Below are positions 36,698-44,806 of a stretch of DNA of 64,000 nucleotides, one piece after another. The notes under the pieces were generated by a model. The model was given only the letters and a program-made list of their open reading frames with translations. It did no database searches and was not told the origin of the DNA. The stretch is from NCBI GenBank assembly GCA_030150045.1, contig JASLGM010000027.1:186001-250000 (forward strand), given 5' to 3'. Each line of letters opens with the position of its first letter. Position 1 is the stretch's first letter. The stretch comes from Taishania sp. (lineage in GTDB: Bacteria; Bacteroidota; Bacteroidia; Flavobacteriales_D; Crocinitomicaceae). A program made the translations under genes and the position numbers.

Positions 36698-36717
36698 TGA
36701 AAAAAGCCGTTTTTTCA
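36698..36717. other. Perfect 8-bp hairpin between F1 copy 3 and the ssb cluster
   Basis: TGAAAAAA-GCCG-TTTTTTCA. It could be a weak terminator for a transcript through the F1 repeat. Confidence 0.4.
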
Positions 36718-36819
36718 TAAAAGCAGGAAAATCAACAAAATAAATCAGTTTAATTCACAGTAAATCAAACATCAATATAACACAATATCAGACTGAATAC
36801 CAACAACATATCTACTTAC

Positions 36820-36847
36820 ATTCGTTTACTCACATTTACAAACGAAT
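36820..36847. promoter_or_regulatory. Candidate operator upstream of the ssb cluster
   Basis: ATTCGTTT (36820-36827) and AAACGAAT (36840-36847) form a perfect inverted repeat with a 12-base spacer, and a third half-site AAACGAAA lies at 36851-36858. A weak -7 box AATCTTTG follows at 36898-36905. This arrangement suits a dimeric repressor or activator, but no regulator is identified. Confidence 0.4.
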
Positions 36848-36957
36848 AATAAACGAAAGTAAATACTTAACCTCCGAATCCATTTCAAATCCGCTCCAAT
36901 CTTTGCATTGTCAACAAGGACATTACAAATCATCCATTCATTAAAAAAAACATTACT

Positions 36958-37302
36958 ATGAACAATTTAAGAAACAGAGTCAATTTGATTGGACGCTTAG
37001 GAGCACAACCAGAAGTTAATACTTTAGACTCAGGAACAAAGATGGCGCGTTTTTCAATCGCAGTGAACAACACGTACAAAGACCGTGAAGGAAAATACAT
37101 AACTGACACCCAATGGCACACAATAAATGCTTGGGGAGCACAAGCAGATCTAGTTGCACGTTTGTTACAAAAAGGTCAAGAAGTAGCCCTAGAAGGCCGT
37201 CTTGTAAATCGTAGTTATCAATCCAAAGATGGAGAGAAAAAATACGTAACAAACATTGAATTACAAGAATTCTTGTTAATCGGTAGTAAAGTAGAACAAT
37301 AA
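36958..37302 (+). CDS. Single-domain single-stranded DNA-binding protein (paralogue 1)
   Basis: The 114-residue protein is one OB-fold: NRVNLIGRLGAQPEV at the start, ARFSIAVNN, then WHTINAWGAQADLVARLLQKGQEVALEGRLVNRSYQSKDG. It ends at SKVEQ without the disordered linker and acidic DDDIPF-like tip by which normal SSB recruits repair proteins. It is the first of three tandem paralogues with 11- and 12-base gaps, so all three are probably co-transcribed. It is likely a specialised SSB (repair, transformation or phage defence) rather than the replicative one. Confidence 0.88.
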   Translation: MNNLRNRVNLIGRLGAQPEVNTLDSGTKMARFSIAVNNTYKDREGKYITDTQWHTINAWGAQADLVARLLQKGQEVALEGRLVNRSYQSKDGEKKYVTNIELQEFLLIGSKVEQ

Positions 37303-37313
37303 ATCCTTGCGTT

Positions 37314-37625
37314 ATGAATCATGTAAATCTCATCGGAAAAATTGCATCTGAACCTCGATTATTCGAATCTGAAGATGGCAACAAAACAGCACGCTTCACA
37401 ATGACAACAGCCGAAATGGTACTCAACAAAGTGGGGGAATCTGTTTCAAAACAAGACTGGCATAGTGTTTATGCTTGGGGGAAATGGGCTAGAATCATTG
37501 AAGAGCTAGGTCAAAAAGGTTTAAACGTAGCTATTGAAGGAAAGTTAAAAACACGCTTCTTCGTGGAAAATGGTAAACGAAGAACAGTTGCAGAAGTAGA
37601 AATAAATGATTTAATCATCCTTTAA
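37314..37625 (+). CDS. Single-domain single-stranded DNA-binding protein (paralogue 2)
   Basis: The 103-residue OB-fold has VNLIGKIASEPRLFE, TARFTMTTAE, then QDWHSVYAWGKWARIIEELGQKG and VAIEGKLKTRFF. It is the most diverged of the three and the shortest, with no acidic tail. It lies 11 bases after paralogue 1 and 12 before paralogue 3. The differing surface residues suggest mixed oligomers or divided roles; this is inference. Confidence 0.85.
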   Translation: MNHVNLIGKIASEPRLFESEDGNKTARFTMTTAEMVLNKVGESVSKQDWHSVYAWGKWARIIEELGQKGLNVAIEGKLKTRFFVENGKRRTVAEVEINDLIIL

Positions 37626-37637
37626 AACCGATCGATC

Positions 37638-37961
37638 ATGCAATTAAACAACAATGTTACGCTTATCGGAAATATAGGTTCTGAGGCGCAAGTCACCCAA
37701 TTTGAAAACGGAAGTAAAGTAGTACGCTTTAATGTAGCTACAGATAAATCTTATAAGGGTGATAATGGAAAATGGAAGAAGGAAACACAATGGCACCGTG
37801 TATTTGCTTGGGGTAATCTCGCTAATTTTTTGGAGAGTTTTAGTCAAAAGGGGAAGAAAGTAGCAATACACGGTAGATTAGTAACGCGTAGCTATTACAG
37901 CAAATCAGGTAAAGAGCAAAAGATTACTGAAGTAGAAGTTATGCATATTCTTGGTCTATAG
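37638..37961 (+). CDS. Single-domain single-stranded DNA-binding protein (paralogue 3)
   Basis: The 107-residue OB-fold has NNVTLIGNIGSEAQVTQFENG, VVRFNVATDKSY, then TQWHRVFAWGNLANFLESFSQKG and VAIHGRLVTRSYYSKSGKEQ. It again stops right after the last strand, with no acidic tip. Last gene of the cluster; a long stem-loop follows 6 bases after the stop. Confidence 0.87.
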   Translation: MQLNNNVTLIGNIGSEAQVTQFENGSKVVRFNVATDKSYKGDNGKWKKETQWHRVFAWGNLANFLESFSQKGKKVAIHGRLVTRSYYSKSGKEQKITEVEVMHILGL

Positions 37962-38563
37962 TGTTTCTGAGGTTCCTTAAAAGTGAAAAAGTAAAACTTA
38001 TCTTTACTTGATAGGAACCTCAATCTTACCAGATCAACAAAAGCGCATAACAAACAGTAAAATCTTCAAATTTTCAGCTTGAAACACTGTTTACTGAAAT
38101 AAGAATCTCGTTTACTTAAACCAACGTTTTTTTTCAGAAAACCCTACGTTATCGAAACTTTAATAACATAAACTAAATACCATTTGTACAAGATGGCTTC
38201 ACATTAAAGATTGTACACTTTAACCTACATTATGCATTCCTCAGTATGTTTCATACTGAGGATTAATGGTTTTATTTCACAAGAAAGAAATTGGAAAACG
38301 GAGACCTGAAAATTCTATCCATAAAATTGAAAAACAAAGCTTTGATAAAAATTAAGAGCAAAATACTTACCCTAATTGAAAAAAAATCATAAAATAAAAC
38401 AGAAAACTAAAGATCAAGTAGTTTAACTGCTAAAACATGCTTAAATTAACAAAAAAGGGAAATAGTTAAATAAACCACTTATCAATTTAGAACTAGGTCC
38501 CATCTATTCACCGGGTAAGCCGAACACCGTAAAAAATAGTAGGCAACATGAAAAAAAAATAAT
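37962..38563 (+). other. 602-base gap after ssb with two stem-loops
   Basis: TGAGGTTCCT (37968-37977) pairs with AGGAACCTCA (38013-38022), and within it AAGTAAA pairs with TTTACTT, making a long compound stem without a T-run. A second, perfect 11-bp hairpin with a TTT loop spans 38238-38262 (TCCTCAGTATG and its complement). No ORF, tRNA or repeat copy was seen; the rest is AT-rich. It may hold the end of the ssb mRNA or a small RNA. Confidence 0.5.
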
Positions 38564-39199
38564 ATGTCTAATTATCTACATGCATTTAGAAAATCAGTTA
38601 AAAATTGGTATTTACCTTTAATCATCGGTATTTTATTGATTGTTTTAGGTATTTACATCTTTACCGTTCCTCAAGAGACTTATGTTGCATTAGCAATCTT
38701 CTTTAGTTTATCTTTTATCACATCTGGATTATTGGATAGTATCTTCGCGTTACAAAACCGTGATAGTTTAAGTGGTTGGGGTTGGTATCTTATCAGTGGA
38801 TTACTGTCTCTTGTATTAGGGATTTATCTTACTATTTACCCAACAATTTCAATGAGTGTATTACCTTTTGTTGTTGGATTTACATTGCTATTCCGTTCCT
38901 TCTTATTACTTGGATACTCTTTTGAATTGAGAGATTTAAAAGTAGTTAGCTGGGGTGACATTGCTTTACTTAGTGTAATTGGTATTATTTTCTCAGTTTT
39001 ATTACTTTCAAATCCATTCTTTACAGGAATGTCATTGGTTACATTAACTGCTTTATCTTTAATATTTGTTGGTGGATCATCAATTGCTTTATCAATTCGA
39101 TTGAAAAAGGTGAAAAATTTACCTAATAGAATATCAGCAGAATTGAAGAAAAAGATGGAAGCTCTTCATGAAGAAATTGAAGAGCAAATGGCGAAATGA
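38564..39199 (+). CDS. HdeD-family (DUF308) membrane protein
   Basis: The 211-residue protein has six hydrophobic segments arranged as three pairs, in the pattern of HdeD acid-resistance membrane proteins: WYLPLIIGILLIVLGIYIF, then GWGWYLISGLLSLVLGIYL, and a charged C-terminal tail (ISAELKKKMEALHEEIEEQMAK) likely forming a short coiled coil in the cytoplasm. The function of most family members is unknown. It is a single gene ending at a terminator shared with the tRNA. Confidence 0.85.
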   Translation: MSNYLHAFRKSVKNWYLPLIIGILLIVLGIYIFTVPQETYVALAIFFSLSFITSGLLDSIFALQNRDSLSGWGWYLISGLLSLVLGIYLTIYPTISMSVLPFVVGFTLLFRSFLLLGYSFELRDLKVVSWGDIALLSVIGIIFSVLLLSNPFFTGMSLVTLTALSLIFVGGSSIALSIRLKKVKNLPNRISAELKKKMEALHEEIEEQMAK

Positions 39200-39217
39200 T
39201 TTCACTTTTTGATAAAT

Positions 39218-39251
39218 AAAAAAAGCTCAACTAAGAAGTTGAGCTTTTTTT
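39218..39251. terminator. Bidirectional terminator between the HdeD gene and tRNA-Arg
   Basis: AAAAGCTCAAC pairs with GTTGAGCTTTT around TAAGAA, with an A-run before and T-run after, so it works on both strands. Confidence 0.88.
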
Positions 39252-39254
39252 GTG

Positions 39255-39328
39255 TGACCTCGTCAAGATTCAAACTTGAAACCTCCTGAGCCGTAATCAG
39301 GTGCGCTATTCAGTTGCGCCACGAGGCC
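39255..39328 (-). tRNA. tRNA-Arg (anticodon ACG), copy 1
   Basis: The minus-strand cloverleaf is complete: acceptor GGCCTCG / CGAGGTC with one G-T pair, discriminator A, D-arm with GGCGCAAC, anticodon stem CCTGA/TCAGG with loop TTACGGC, and T-arm loop TTTGAAT (GTTTGAATC). CCA is not encoded. It should read CGN codons after A-to-I editing. It is identical to the copy at 39735-39808. Confidence 0.95.
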
Positions 39329-39348
39329 ATTTGCAAGTAATTGCACTG

Positions 39349-39378
39349 CAAAGGTAGGGCTTTTTTCTTAATCTACAA
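39349..39378 (-). promoter_or_regulatory. Promoter of tRNA-Arg copy 1
   Basis: Minus-strand TTG (39376-39378), 19 bases, TACCTTTG (39349-39356), ending 20 bases before the tRNA. Confidence 0.72.
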
Positions 39379-39549
39379 GAGATTCAAAGGTGTTTCTTTA
39401 GAATTCATTGGAAAAAAATCACAACATTTTGTTTTCCATTGAATTATATCTAACTAAAAAAAAAGAATAAATAATAGATGTGATTTGTTGTGATTTGAAA
39501 AGTGCCCAAATTATAAAATCAAACTTATATTGTGTGTTGACAATAATAT

Positions 39550-39697
39550 TGACAGCCAGGATGGAGCGCGATAGCTAAGCGAACTGAAAATGTAGTGAGA
39601 CTTGGAATTTCACTGCGACCAACGGAAGCACGTGAAAAACAGAAGATGAACACATTTTTAGGAGCATACTAAAGCGTGTAAACCGTAAAGGCTGCCA
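39550..39697 (+). repeat. F2 interspersed structured repeat, copy 5
   Basis: Outer CAGCC/GGCTG, P2 GAAAATGT (39586-39593) with ACATTTTT (39652-39659), and P3 TTTCAC (39608-39613) with GTGAAA (39632-39637) around TGCGACC-N3-GGAAGCAC. It lies between the twin tRNA genes on the opposite strand. Confidence 0.78.
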
Positions 39698-39702
39698 TAA
39701 AA

Positions 39703-39730
39703 AAAAGGAAGCTATAAATAACTTCCTTTT
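39703..39730 (-). terminator. Terminator of tRNA-Arg copy 2
   Basis: AAAAGGAAG pairs with CTTCCTTTT, followed by Ts on the minus strand, just 4 bases from the tRNA 3' end. Confidence 0.8.
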
Positions 39731-39734
39731 CTTG

Positions 39735-39808
39735 TGACCTCGTCAAGATTCAAACTTGAAACCTCCTGAGCCGTAATCAGGTGCGCTATTCAGTTGCGCC
39801 ACGAGGCC
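39735..39808 (-). tRNA. tRNA-Arg (anticodon ACG), copy 2
   Basis: It has the same 74 bases as copy 1, with its own promoter and terminator, so both copies look functional. The 480-base spacing and perfect identity point to a local duplication kept homogeneous by gene conversion. Confidence 0.95.
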
Positions 39809-39828
39809 ATTTGCAAATATTGCGAGTG

Positions 39829-39857
39829 CAAAGTTAATACATTTTTTTTGTTTTCAA
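39829..39857 (-). promoter_or_regulatory. Promoter of tRNA-Arg copy 2
   Basis: Minus-strand TTG (39855-39857), 18 bases, TAACTTTG (39829-39836). It differs in its upstream sequence from the promoter of copy 1. Confidence 0.7.
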
Positions 39858-39894
39858 AGTAAAACCGCACTTTTTTTAATGTTTTTATCGCGTC

Positions 39895-40170
39895 TTATTC
39901 AATCACTGCGCTAATCCCTCTATCTAACAAGGCCGTACACATTGGCTCAAGTTTAGAATAATCTCCGGATTTAACTTGACACTTTCCTTTATTGTGGATA
40001 ATTACGGCACATTGTTCCGCTTGAATTGATTCATGTTTACAAACTTTAACCAAAGATTCAATGACATGATCAAATGTATTTACGTCGTCATTATAAACGA
40101 TAAGAACGTTGGAAGCCAACAATTCTTCAAGGGTTTCAATTCTTTCTTGTGTTTCTGTATGATTGAACAT
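39895..40170 (-). CDS. clpS: ATP-dependent Clp protease adaptor ClpS
   Basis: The 91-residue protein has the ClpS core: an N-terminal flexible tail, then LIVYNDDVNTFDHVIESLVKVC, in which NDD is part of the N-degron pocket, and HNKGKCQVKSG. It delivers N-degron substrates to ClpAP/ClpCP. It is last in the long minus-strand operon, starting 1 base after the stop of the large coiled-coil gene. Bacteroidota ClpS proteins are similarly short. Confidence 0.9.
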   Translation of the reverse strand: MFNHTETQERIETLEELLASNVLIVYNDDVNTFDHVIESLVKVCKHESIQAEQCAVIIHNKGKCQVKSGDYSKLEPMCTALLDRGISAVIE

Positions 40171-40171
40171 T

Positions 40172-43100
40172 TTATTTTTTTTGCGTCTTTATACTTGTTG
40201 GAAACCCCATTTTTTGAAGATACGTTTGTAGCGATATCAGGGCTTCTTCCTCTGGTGCAAAAATACGTAATTCGTAAGAATTCTCCAAAGATATAACTTC
40301 AATTCGCATGGTCAATCGGACCAATAAATCAGCCAATTCTCCTGGTATAGCACGGAATGGAAGGTTAATTTGTATGTAGTTTTGATGAGCAATTTGTTTT
40401 ATTTCAACAGGATCATTCACCATGTCAAAATGCGTTTTAACAAATGTGTTTTGTCCTAAAAAATAAGATTCATCTTGCAACTGAGACCTCACCCTTCCAC
40501 TCTTTTGGTCGTAATAGAAATATCCATTTGCTCTTAAACGCTGTAAAAAATCAATTGGAGCATTGTTAAAAGATTCGTTTGACACCAATTGTGCTTGCCT
40601 TTCTTTCCTTTGGTTATTGTTGGGAAATCGTGCAGGAATCATTGGTATTTCGGATGACACAAAAGTCTTATCTTTGCTTTCTTCTGTTTTTTCATCTTGT
40701 AATAAGCTAGGCACAATCCCTTTATCCAGTAGATCCATTGCTTGGGCAATTGAAATCCGTTTACCTTGATAATAGGCCGTTACGTATGCGCCACTAAAAT
40801 TCTTTTCCAACAATTCTCTTTCCCTTGTTCGTGCGCTCGTTAAATCTGTAAACATTCCAATCATATATCGAATCTGTCCTGTTTCTAGACGAAAGGTGTA
40901 AACGGGTTTCTCATTTTTCAATCGGTCTGCAGAAATTGGCTTTTGATACGCGCCTATTTGAACAGTGAAAAACAATCCGGAATAACGCTCAAGTGGAGTC
41001 GCCAAAACTGAGAATTCGTCTTTATTATAATCCAATTCCTCGATGGTTGAATAGTCCACTTTTGTTGGTTCAATTTCTTTTGCTCGTAAAACATTATTCT
41101 GATTAATTTCAAAAGCAATCTCATCAATAGACTTCTCTTTTTGAAGCTTACTCTTCAATAATTTATTGGCTTCTGTCAAAGAAATACGTTCTCCATCAAC
41201 ATATGCGATGACAAAAGCGTCGTTATAACCTAAATCAATAATCTCCTTTTGGGCCGCTTGAGCACTTGCTTGTGTTGGAAAAAAACCTGCTAAAAATCGC
41301 GTTATATCGCTTTCTGGAATTTGTTCGGTAGAAATTGGAGAAAATTCTTTAAAGACATGATCTGGTAACGCATTTTTAAATGCTCCAACTTGAACTCGAT
41401 AAACCAAACCATCTCCTTTCTCCGTTAGCACCTCTTTTCGTTTAACCTTTTGTTCATTGAAATTAACCCCTTTTTGATCAAGTACAATTAACGCTGTTTC
41501 TAGCTCTTTGTTCACAATAGGATTCCTATTTCTAGCAAACAGATTTTCGAAATACATGTTTTGTTGTTCTTCTTTTGGAGAAACAAATTTCAAGTTCTGT
41601 AAGGAATTATTAAGCTCACTTTTTATCTTTTTCTGTTCATTGGAAAGCTCTTTTAATGCAACTATACGATCAAAATATGCAATTGATTTTCCTTCTGCTA
41701 GATAAATCTCAGTAGTTTCATTTCGGAGTCTTTCCGTCTGTATTTCATTTAATTGAAGTTCATAAATCACATTTAAAAACTTGACTTTCGCGTTTACAAA
41801 ATTCTGATACTCTATTGATGAAAGTATGCGATATTCTTCGTTGTAATTTGGTGCATTTGTCAAGACGGACACTTCTTCTTGATAAGGAAGAGTGCTGTTC
41901 CATTGCTTTTGTAAATCGAATTTTAACTGCTGCAATTCTTCATACACAGTCTCCTTGATCTCTATCTTATCATTCAACTCTACCCTAACATGGGACTTTA
42001 TTTTTTGTTTATCCTTTTCCAAATCTTCTTTTACAAGTTCTTCTTGTTGTAAAAGAACTTGAATTGGGAATTCTAAATAATGACGAGAAACGATTTGCAC
42101 TCCTTCTTTTTTTAATGCTTCATTGATTCTCATTATTTCTTTTACTACAGACAACTGATGTGCAAACTCAACATTAGTTAATCGTTGATTTACCAAAGTA
42201 AGTTGATTTATGGTATATTTCTCCTTATTTTGAATTACTGCTAGTTCCTCATTATCGCGAATTAGGAAGGTTATATAATCTGTAAGATTGCTCATTCCAT
42301 TTGATAATACAAAGGGAGAAATCCTTGCAATCTCAATTTCAACTTGTTCAATTTCAAGTTGAATCTTTTGATTTTTCATTTCGGCGATAGCAAAAGAAAT
42401 CTGTTTCTTTTGCTTTTTATTTTTTGACAGTTCACCTATTTTTTTCTGTTCGACTATCTGCTTATCTAATTCTCGAATTTGAACCTCACATTGTCCCCAA
42501 GCTTCAGAATGCCTATTTAAAATTGCTGGTCGTAATCCTTGATAAATCATTGGTAACGACGAATCTTTTTTAATTGTTTCTGGATAAACATTTTCTTGTG
42601 GTGATGTTAAAGTGTCAGATACCAGTACTTCATTTTGATTTTCTTGTCCTACAACTATTATCGGAGTGTTAATCTCATTCTTAACATTATTACCCTCTAT
42701 TTTTGCAGCAATAATTTTGGTTTCTTTCGAATTCTTAAACTCACTTTCATCTGAAAGAATGCGATTAAGTTTCTGTACAGCGGTAGTTATTTTTGCGTCT
42801 AAAGAAACCAATATTTCTAATTCGTCATCAAATGAAGCCGATTTATCCCCGAATTGTATCGCACTTTGCTCTGCATCAATTTTATCAATCATTTTTCTAT
42901 GAAGATCAATAAGGACGCGAATTTCACCTGAATTTAGTGTTCTAGTTTCTAAATTTATCGCTTTTGATACATAAGCTTTATCTAATAAATTCAAAACCTG
43001 TTTTGAGGAGGACTCTAGATTAGAAATTACAATATAAGTACTTCCTTCCTGACCCAAAATTTCTTCTCCTTCACCTTTTAAATCACTTTCTGAAATCAAG

Positions 43101-44167
43101 TCCACACTTTCAATTCTGATGTGTACTTCATTATTTGTCTGATCAGCAACTTTATCTATTTGATAATAAATTGTCTCTTCATTCTTTTTAGTAGAATTAA
43201 CATCGATTTCTTTTTTGACAGCCTGTTCTTCCTCGATATGTCTATCATTCTTAGTATCAAAAATCCTTCTCTCAAGGGTCTTTTGAGTGACTGGAGTTCC
43301 TTTAAAATTTTCAATTTTTTGAATCGCAAACAAGTAGTCTTGACTTTCTGTCCTTTGAATATCTAATTCAGAATTTTCCTTTATTAAAACCTTTCTATTC
43401 ACAGTAATCTGTTCCAAATTACTTTTTAACTCAGCGATGAATAAATCAGCCTTCTCTAATTCTTTCTTTTTCAGATTAGATTTATTTTCTTCTTGTAATT
43501 GGATTTCATTAGATAATGCTTTTATCTGTTGTTCTAATAATTGGATTTGCTCTTTTTTTACAACAAATTCTTGATCAAGTTTATTATTCACTTTTTTTTG
43601 CTGTTCACCCAAACTATGTCCTTGATGAAGGATTGTAGAAAGTAATTCTTTATTTTCTGTAAGAACTTGATAGAACTTCAAATCGTTTTCTTTCTGGGCA
43701 AAGAACAATTGTTGAACACAGTCATCAATTTGCTCTTCCTTAAATGCTGAATCAATATCTATATTTGAAAAATGCTTGAGAATTGGCAATTTGAACTTTT
43801 CAAGGATAGAGATATTTTTATTAATCCCTTCTTTCAAAGCTTCATTTCGCTGATCATTCCTGCTTTCAATCAGATAAAGACTATTATATTCATGTAACAA
43901 AACAGCATTGAAAAGTCCTTCAATATTTCCCTTTTTTTCAATCTTATTGACAAATAATCGACACTGCTCATCTATCAAGGAGAACAACTTCGCAACAGGA
44001 ACAACAGGTAACCCAAGTTCTTGAAGAATTACAGGAGGAGGAGAAATACACTCACTATAGCAAGTCAATTCATTTTTTATTAATGCATCAGGTAAATTTG
44101 CTTTAATAAAAGGTGAGTTAAGGAATAACAGCGATATACAACATGTTCCTTTTAATATTTTATACAC
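40172..44167 (-). CDS. Large secreted coiled-coil protein with tandem SPOR-like repeats
   Basis: I do not recognise the full protein (about 1331 residues). From a GTG at 44167 it opens with a good signal peptide (MYKILKGTCCISLLF..., cleavage near IKA), 13 bases after the plsY stop; an ATG at 44215 would add 16 residues and overlap plsY by 35 bases. Most of the length is Glu/Lys/Gln-rich and predicted coiled coil. Towards the C-terminus two SPOR-like repeats appear, YRVQVGAF...YVDGERISLTEANKLL and FTVQIGAY...YYQGKRISIAQAMDLL. SPOR domains bind denuded peptidoglycan, so a periplasmic cell-wall or division role is plausible. Confidence 0.75.
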   Translation of the reverse strand: MYKILKGTCCISLLFLNSPFIKANLPDALIKNELTCYSECISPPPVILQELGLPVVPVAKLFSLIDEQCRLFVNKIEKKGNIEGLFNAVLLHEYNSLYLIESRNDQRNEALKEGINKNISILEKFKLPILKHFSNIDIDSAFKEEQIDDCVQQLFFAQKENDLKFYQVLTENKELLSTILHQGHSLGEQQKKVNNKLDQEFVVKKEQIQLLEQQIKALSNEIQLQEENKSNLKKKELEKADLFIAELKSNLEQITVNRKVLIKENSELDIQRTESQDYLFAIQKIENFKGTPVTQKTLERRIFDTKNDRHIEEEQAVKKEIDVNSTKKNEETIYYQIDKVADQTNNEVHIRIESVDLISESDLKGEGEEILGQEGSTYIVISNLESSSKQVLNLLDKAYVSKAINLETRTLNSGEIRVLIDLHRKMIDKIDAEQSAIQFGDKSASFDDELEILVSLDAKITTAVQKLNRILSDESEFKNSKETKIIAAKIEGNNVKNEINTPIIVVGQENQNEVLVSDTLTSPQENVYPETIKKDSSLPMIYQGLRPAILNRHSEAWGQCEVQIRELDKQIVEQKKIGELSKNKKQKKQISFAIAEMKNQKIQLEIEQVEIEIARISPFVLSNGMSNLTDYITFLIRDNEELAVIQNKEKYTINQLTLVNQRLTNVEFAHQLSVVKEIMRINEALKKEGVQIVSRHYLEFPIQVLLQQEELVKEDLEKDKQKIKSHVRVELNDKIEIKETVYEELQQLKFDLQKQWNSTLPYQEEVSVLTNAPNYNEEYRILSSIEYQNFVNAKVKFLNVIYELQLNEIQTERLRNETTEIYLAEGKSIAYFDRIVALKELSNEQKKIKSELNNSLQNLKFVSPKEEQQNMYFENLFARNRNPIVNKELETALIVLDQKGVNFNEQKVKRKEVLTEKGDGLVYRVQVGAFKNALPDHVFKEFSPISTEQIPESDITRFLAGFFPTQASAQAAQKEIIDLGYNDAFVIAYVDGERISLTEANKLLKSKLQKEKSIDEIAFEINQNNVLRAKEIEPTKVDYSTIEELDYNKDEFSVLATPLERYSGLFFTVQIGAYQKPISADRLKNEKPVYTFRLETGQIRYMIGMFTDLTSARTRERELLEKNFSGAYVTAYYQGKRISIAQAMDLLDKGIVPSLLQDEKTEESKDKTFVSSEIPMIPARFPNNNQRKERQAQLVSNESFNNAPIDFLQRLRANGYFYYDQKSGRVRSQLQDESYFLGQNTFVKTHFDMVNDPVEIKQIAHQNYIQINLPFRAIPGELADLLVRLTMRIEVISLENSYELRIFAPEEEALISLQTYLQKMGFPTSIKTQKK

Positions 44168-44180
44168 AAGTAGTTGGTCT

Positions 44181-44804
44181 TTATTTTCTCTTGAAAAGGT
44201 ACATCTTACTTTCATTTCCTGCAAGTAAACGACCAATATTTTTCTTATGTGCAAAAATAACAATTGAAGCCAACAAGATTGAAAACCCCATTAACCAAAC
44301 AGATGTAACCTGAAAACAAAAATAGAGCAATAAAGGGAACGCTAGCGCTGCGCAAATTGCCCCTAAAGAAACAAAGTGAAAGCAAAGAAAAACAATAAGA
44401 AAAAGTAGAATGCATAATCCCGCAGCAGGAGGGTGAATACCAATGATAACCCCGAGTGAAGTAGCAACCCCTTTCCCTCCTTTAAATCCAGCATACAATG
44501 GAAAGACATGGCCAATAACAGCTCCCAAAGCTGCAACAATTTGTACCGTAATCAGTTCATCTGAATTCCATCCTCCTACATTAAAAAGGTAAGGAAGAAA
44601 AACAGGAAGAAAGCCTTTAATTATATCAATAATAAGAACGACAATCCCCGCCTTCTTTCCTAGTACCCTAAATGTATTGGTAGCTCCAGCATTATTACTA
44701 CCGTGCTCTCTTACATCAATTCCATATTTAGCTTTCCCTAACCAAACGGCTGTTGGAATTGATCCTAACAAATATGCTATTATTCCGAATATTAAAAAAT
44801 TCAT
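44181..44804 (-). CDS. plsY: Acyl-phosphate:glycerol-3-phosphate acyltransferase PlsY
   Basis: The 207-residue membrane enzyme has three PlsY motifs: YLLGSIPTAVWLGK and GSNNAGATNTFRVLG, GHVFPLYAGFKGGKGVATSLG, and a late helix pair. It makes lysophosphatidic acid from acyl-phosphate, the first step of phospholipid synthesis. It sits 2 bases after the 1532-residue gene and before the SPOR-like gene. Its placement in an operon with envelope-like proteins suggests co-expression with envelope growth. Confidence 0.94.
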   Translation of the reverse strand: MNFLIFGIIAYLLGSIPTAVWLGKAKYGIDVREHGSNNAGATNTFRVLGKKAGIVVLIIDIIKGFLPVFLPYLFNVGGWNSDELITVQIVAALGAVIGHVFPLYAGFKGGKGVATSLGVIIGIHPPAAGLCILLFLIVFLCFHFVSLGAICAALAFPLLLYFCFQVTSVWLMGFSILLASIVIFAHKKNIGRLLAGNESKMYLFKRK

Positions 44805-44806
44805 TT

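Noticed and set aside
44215..44263. Upstream extension of the large coiled-coil protein to 44263
   Set aside because: It would overlap plsY by more than 80 bases from a TTG start and displace the signal peptide from the N-terminus.
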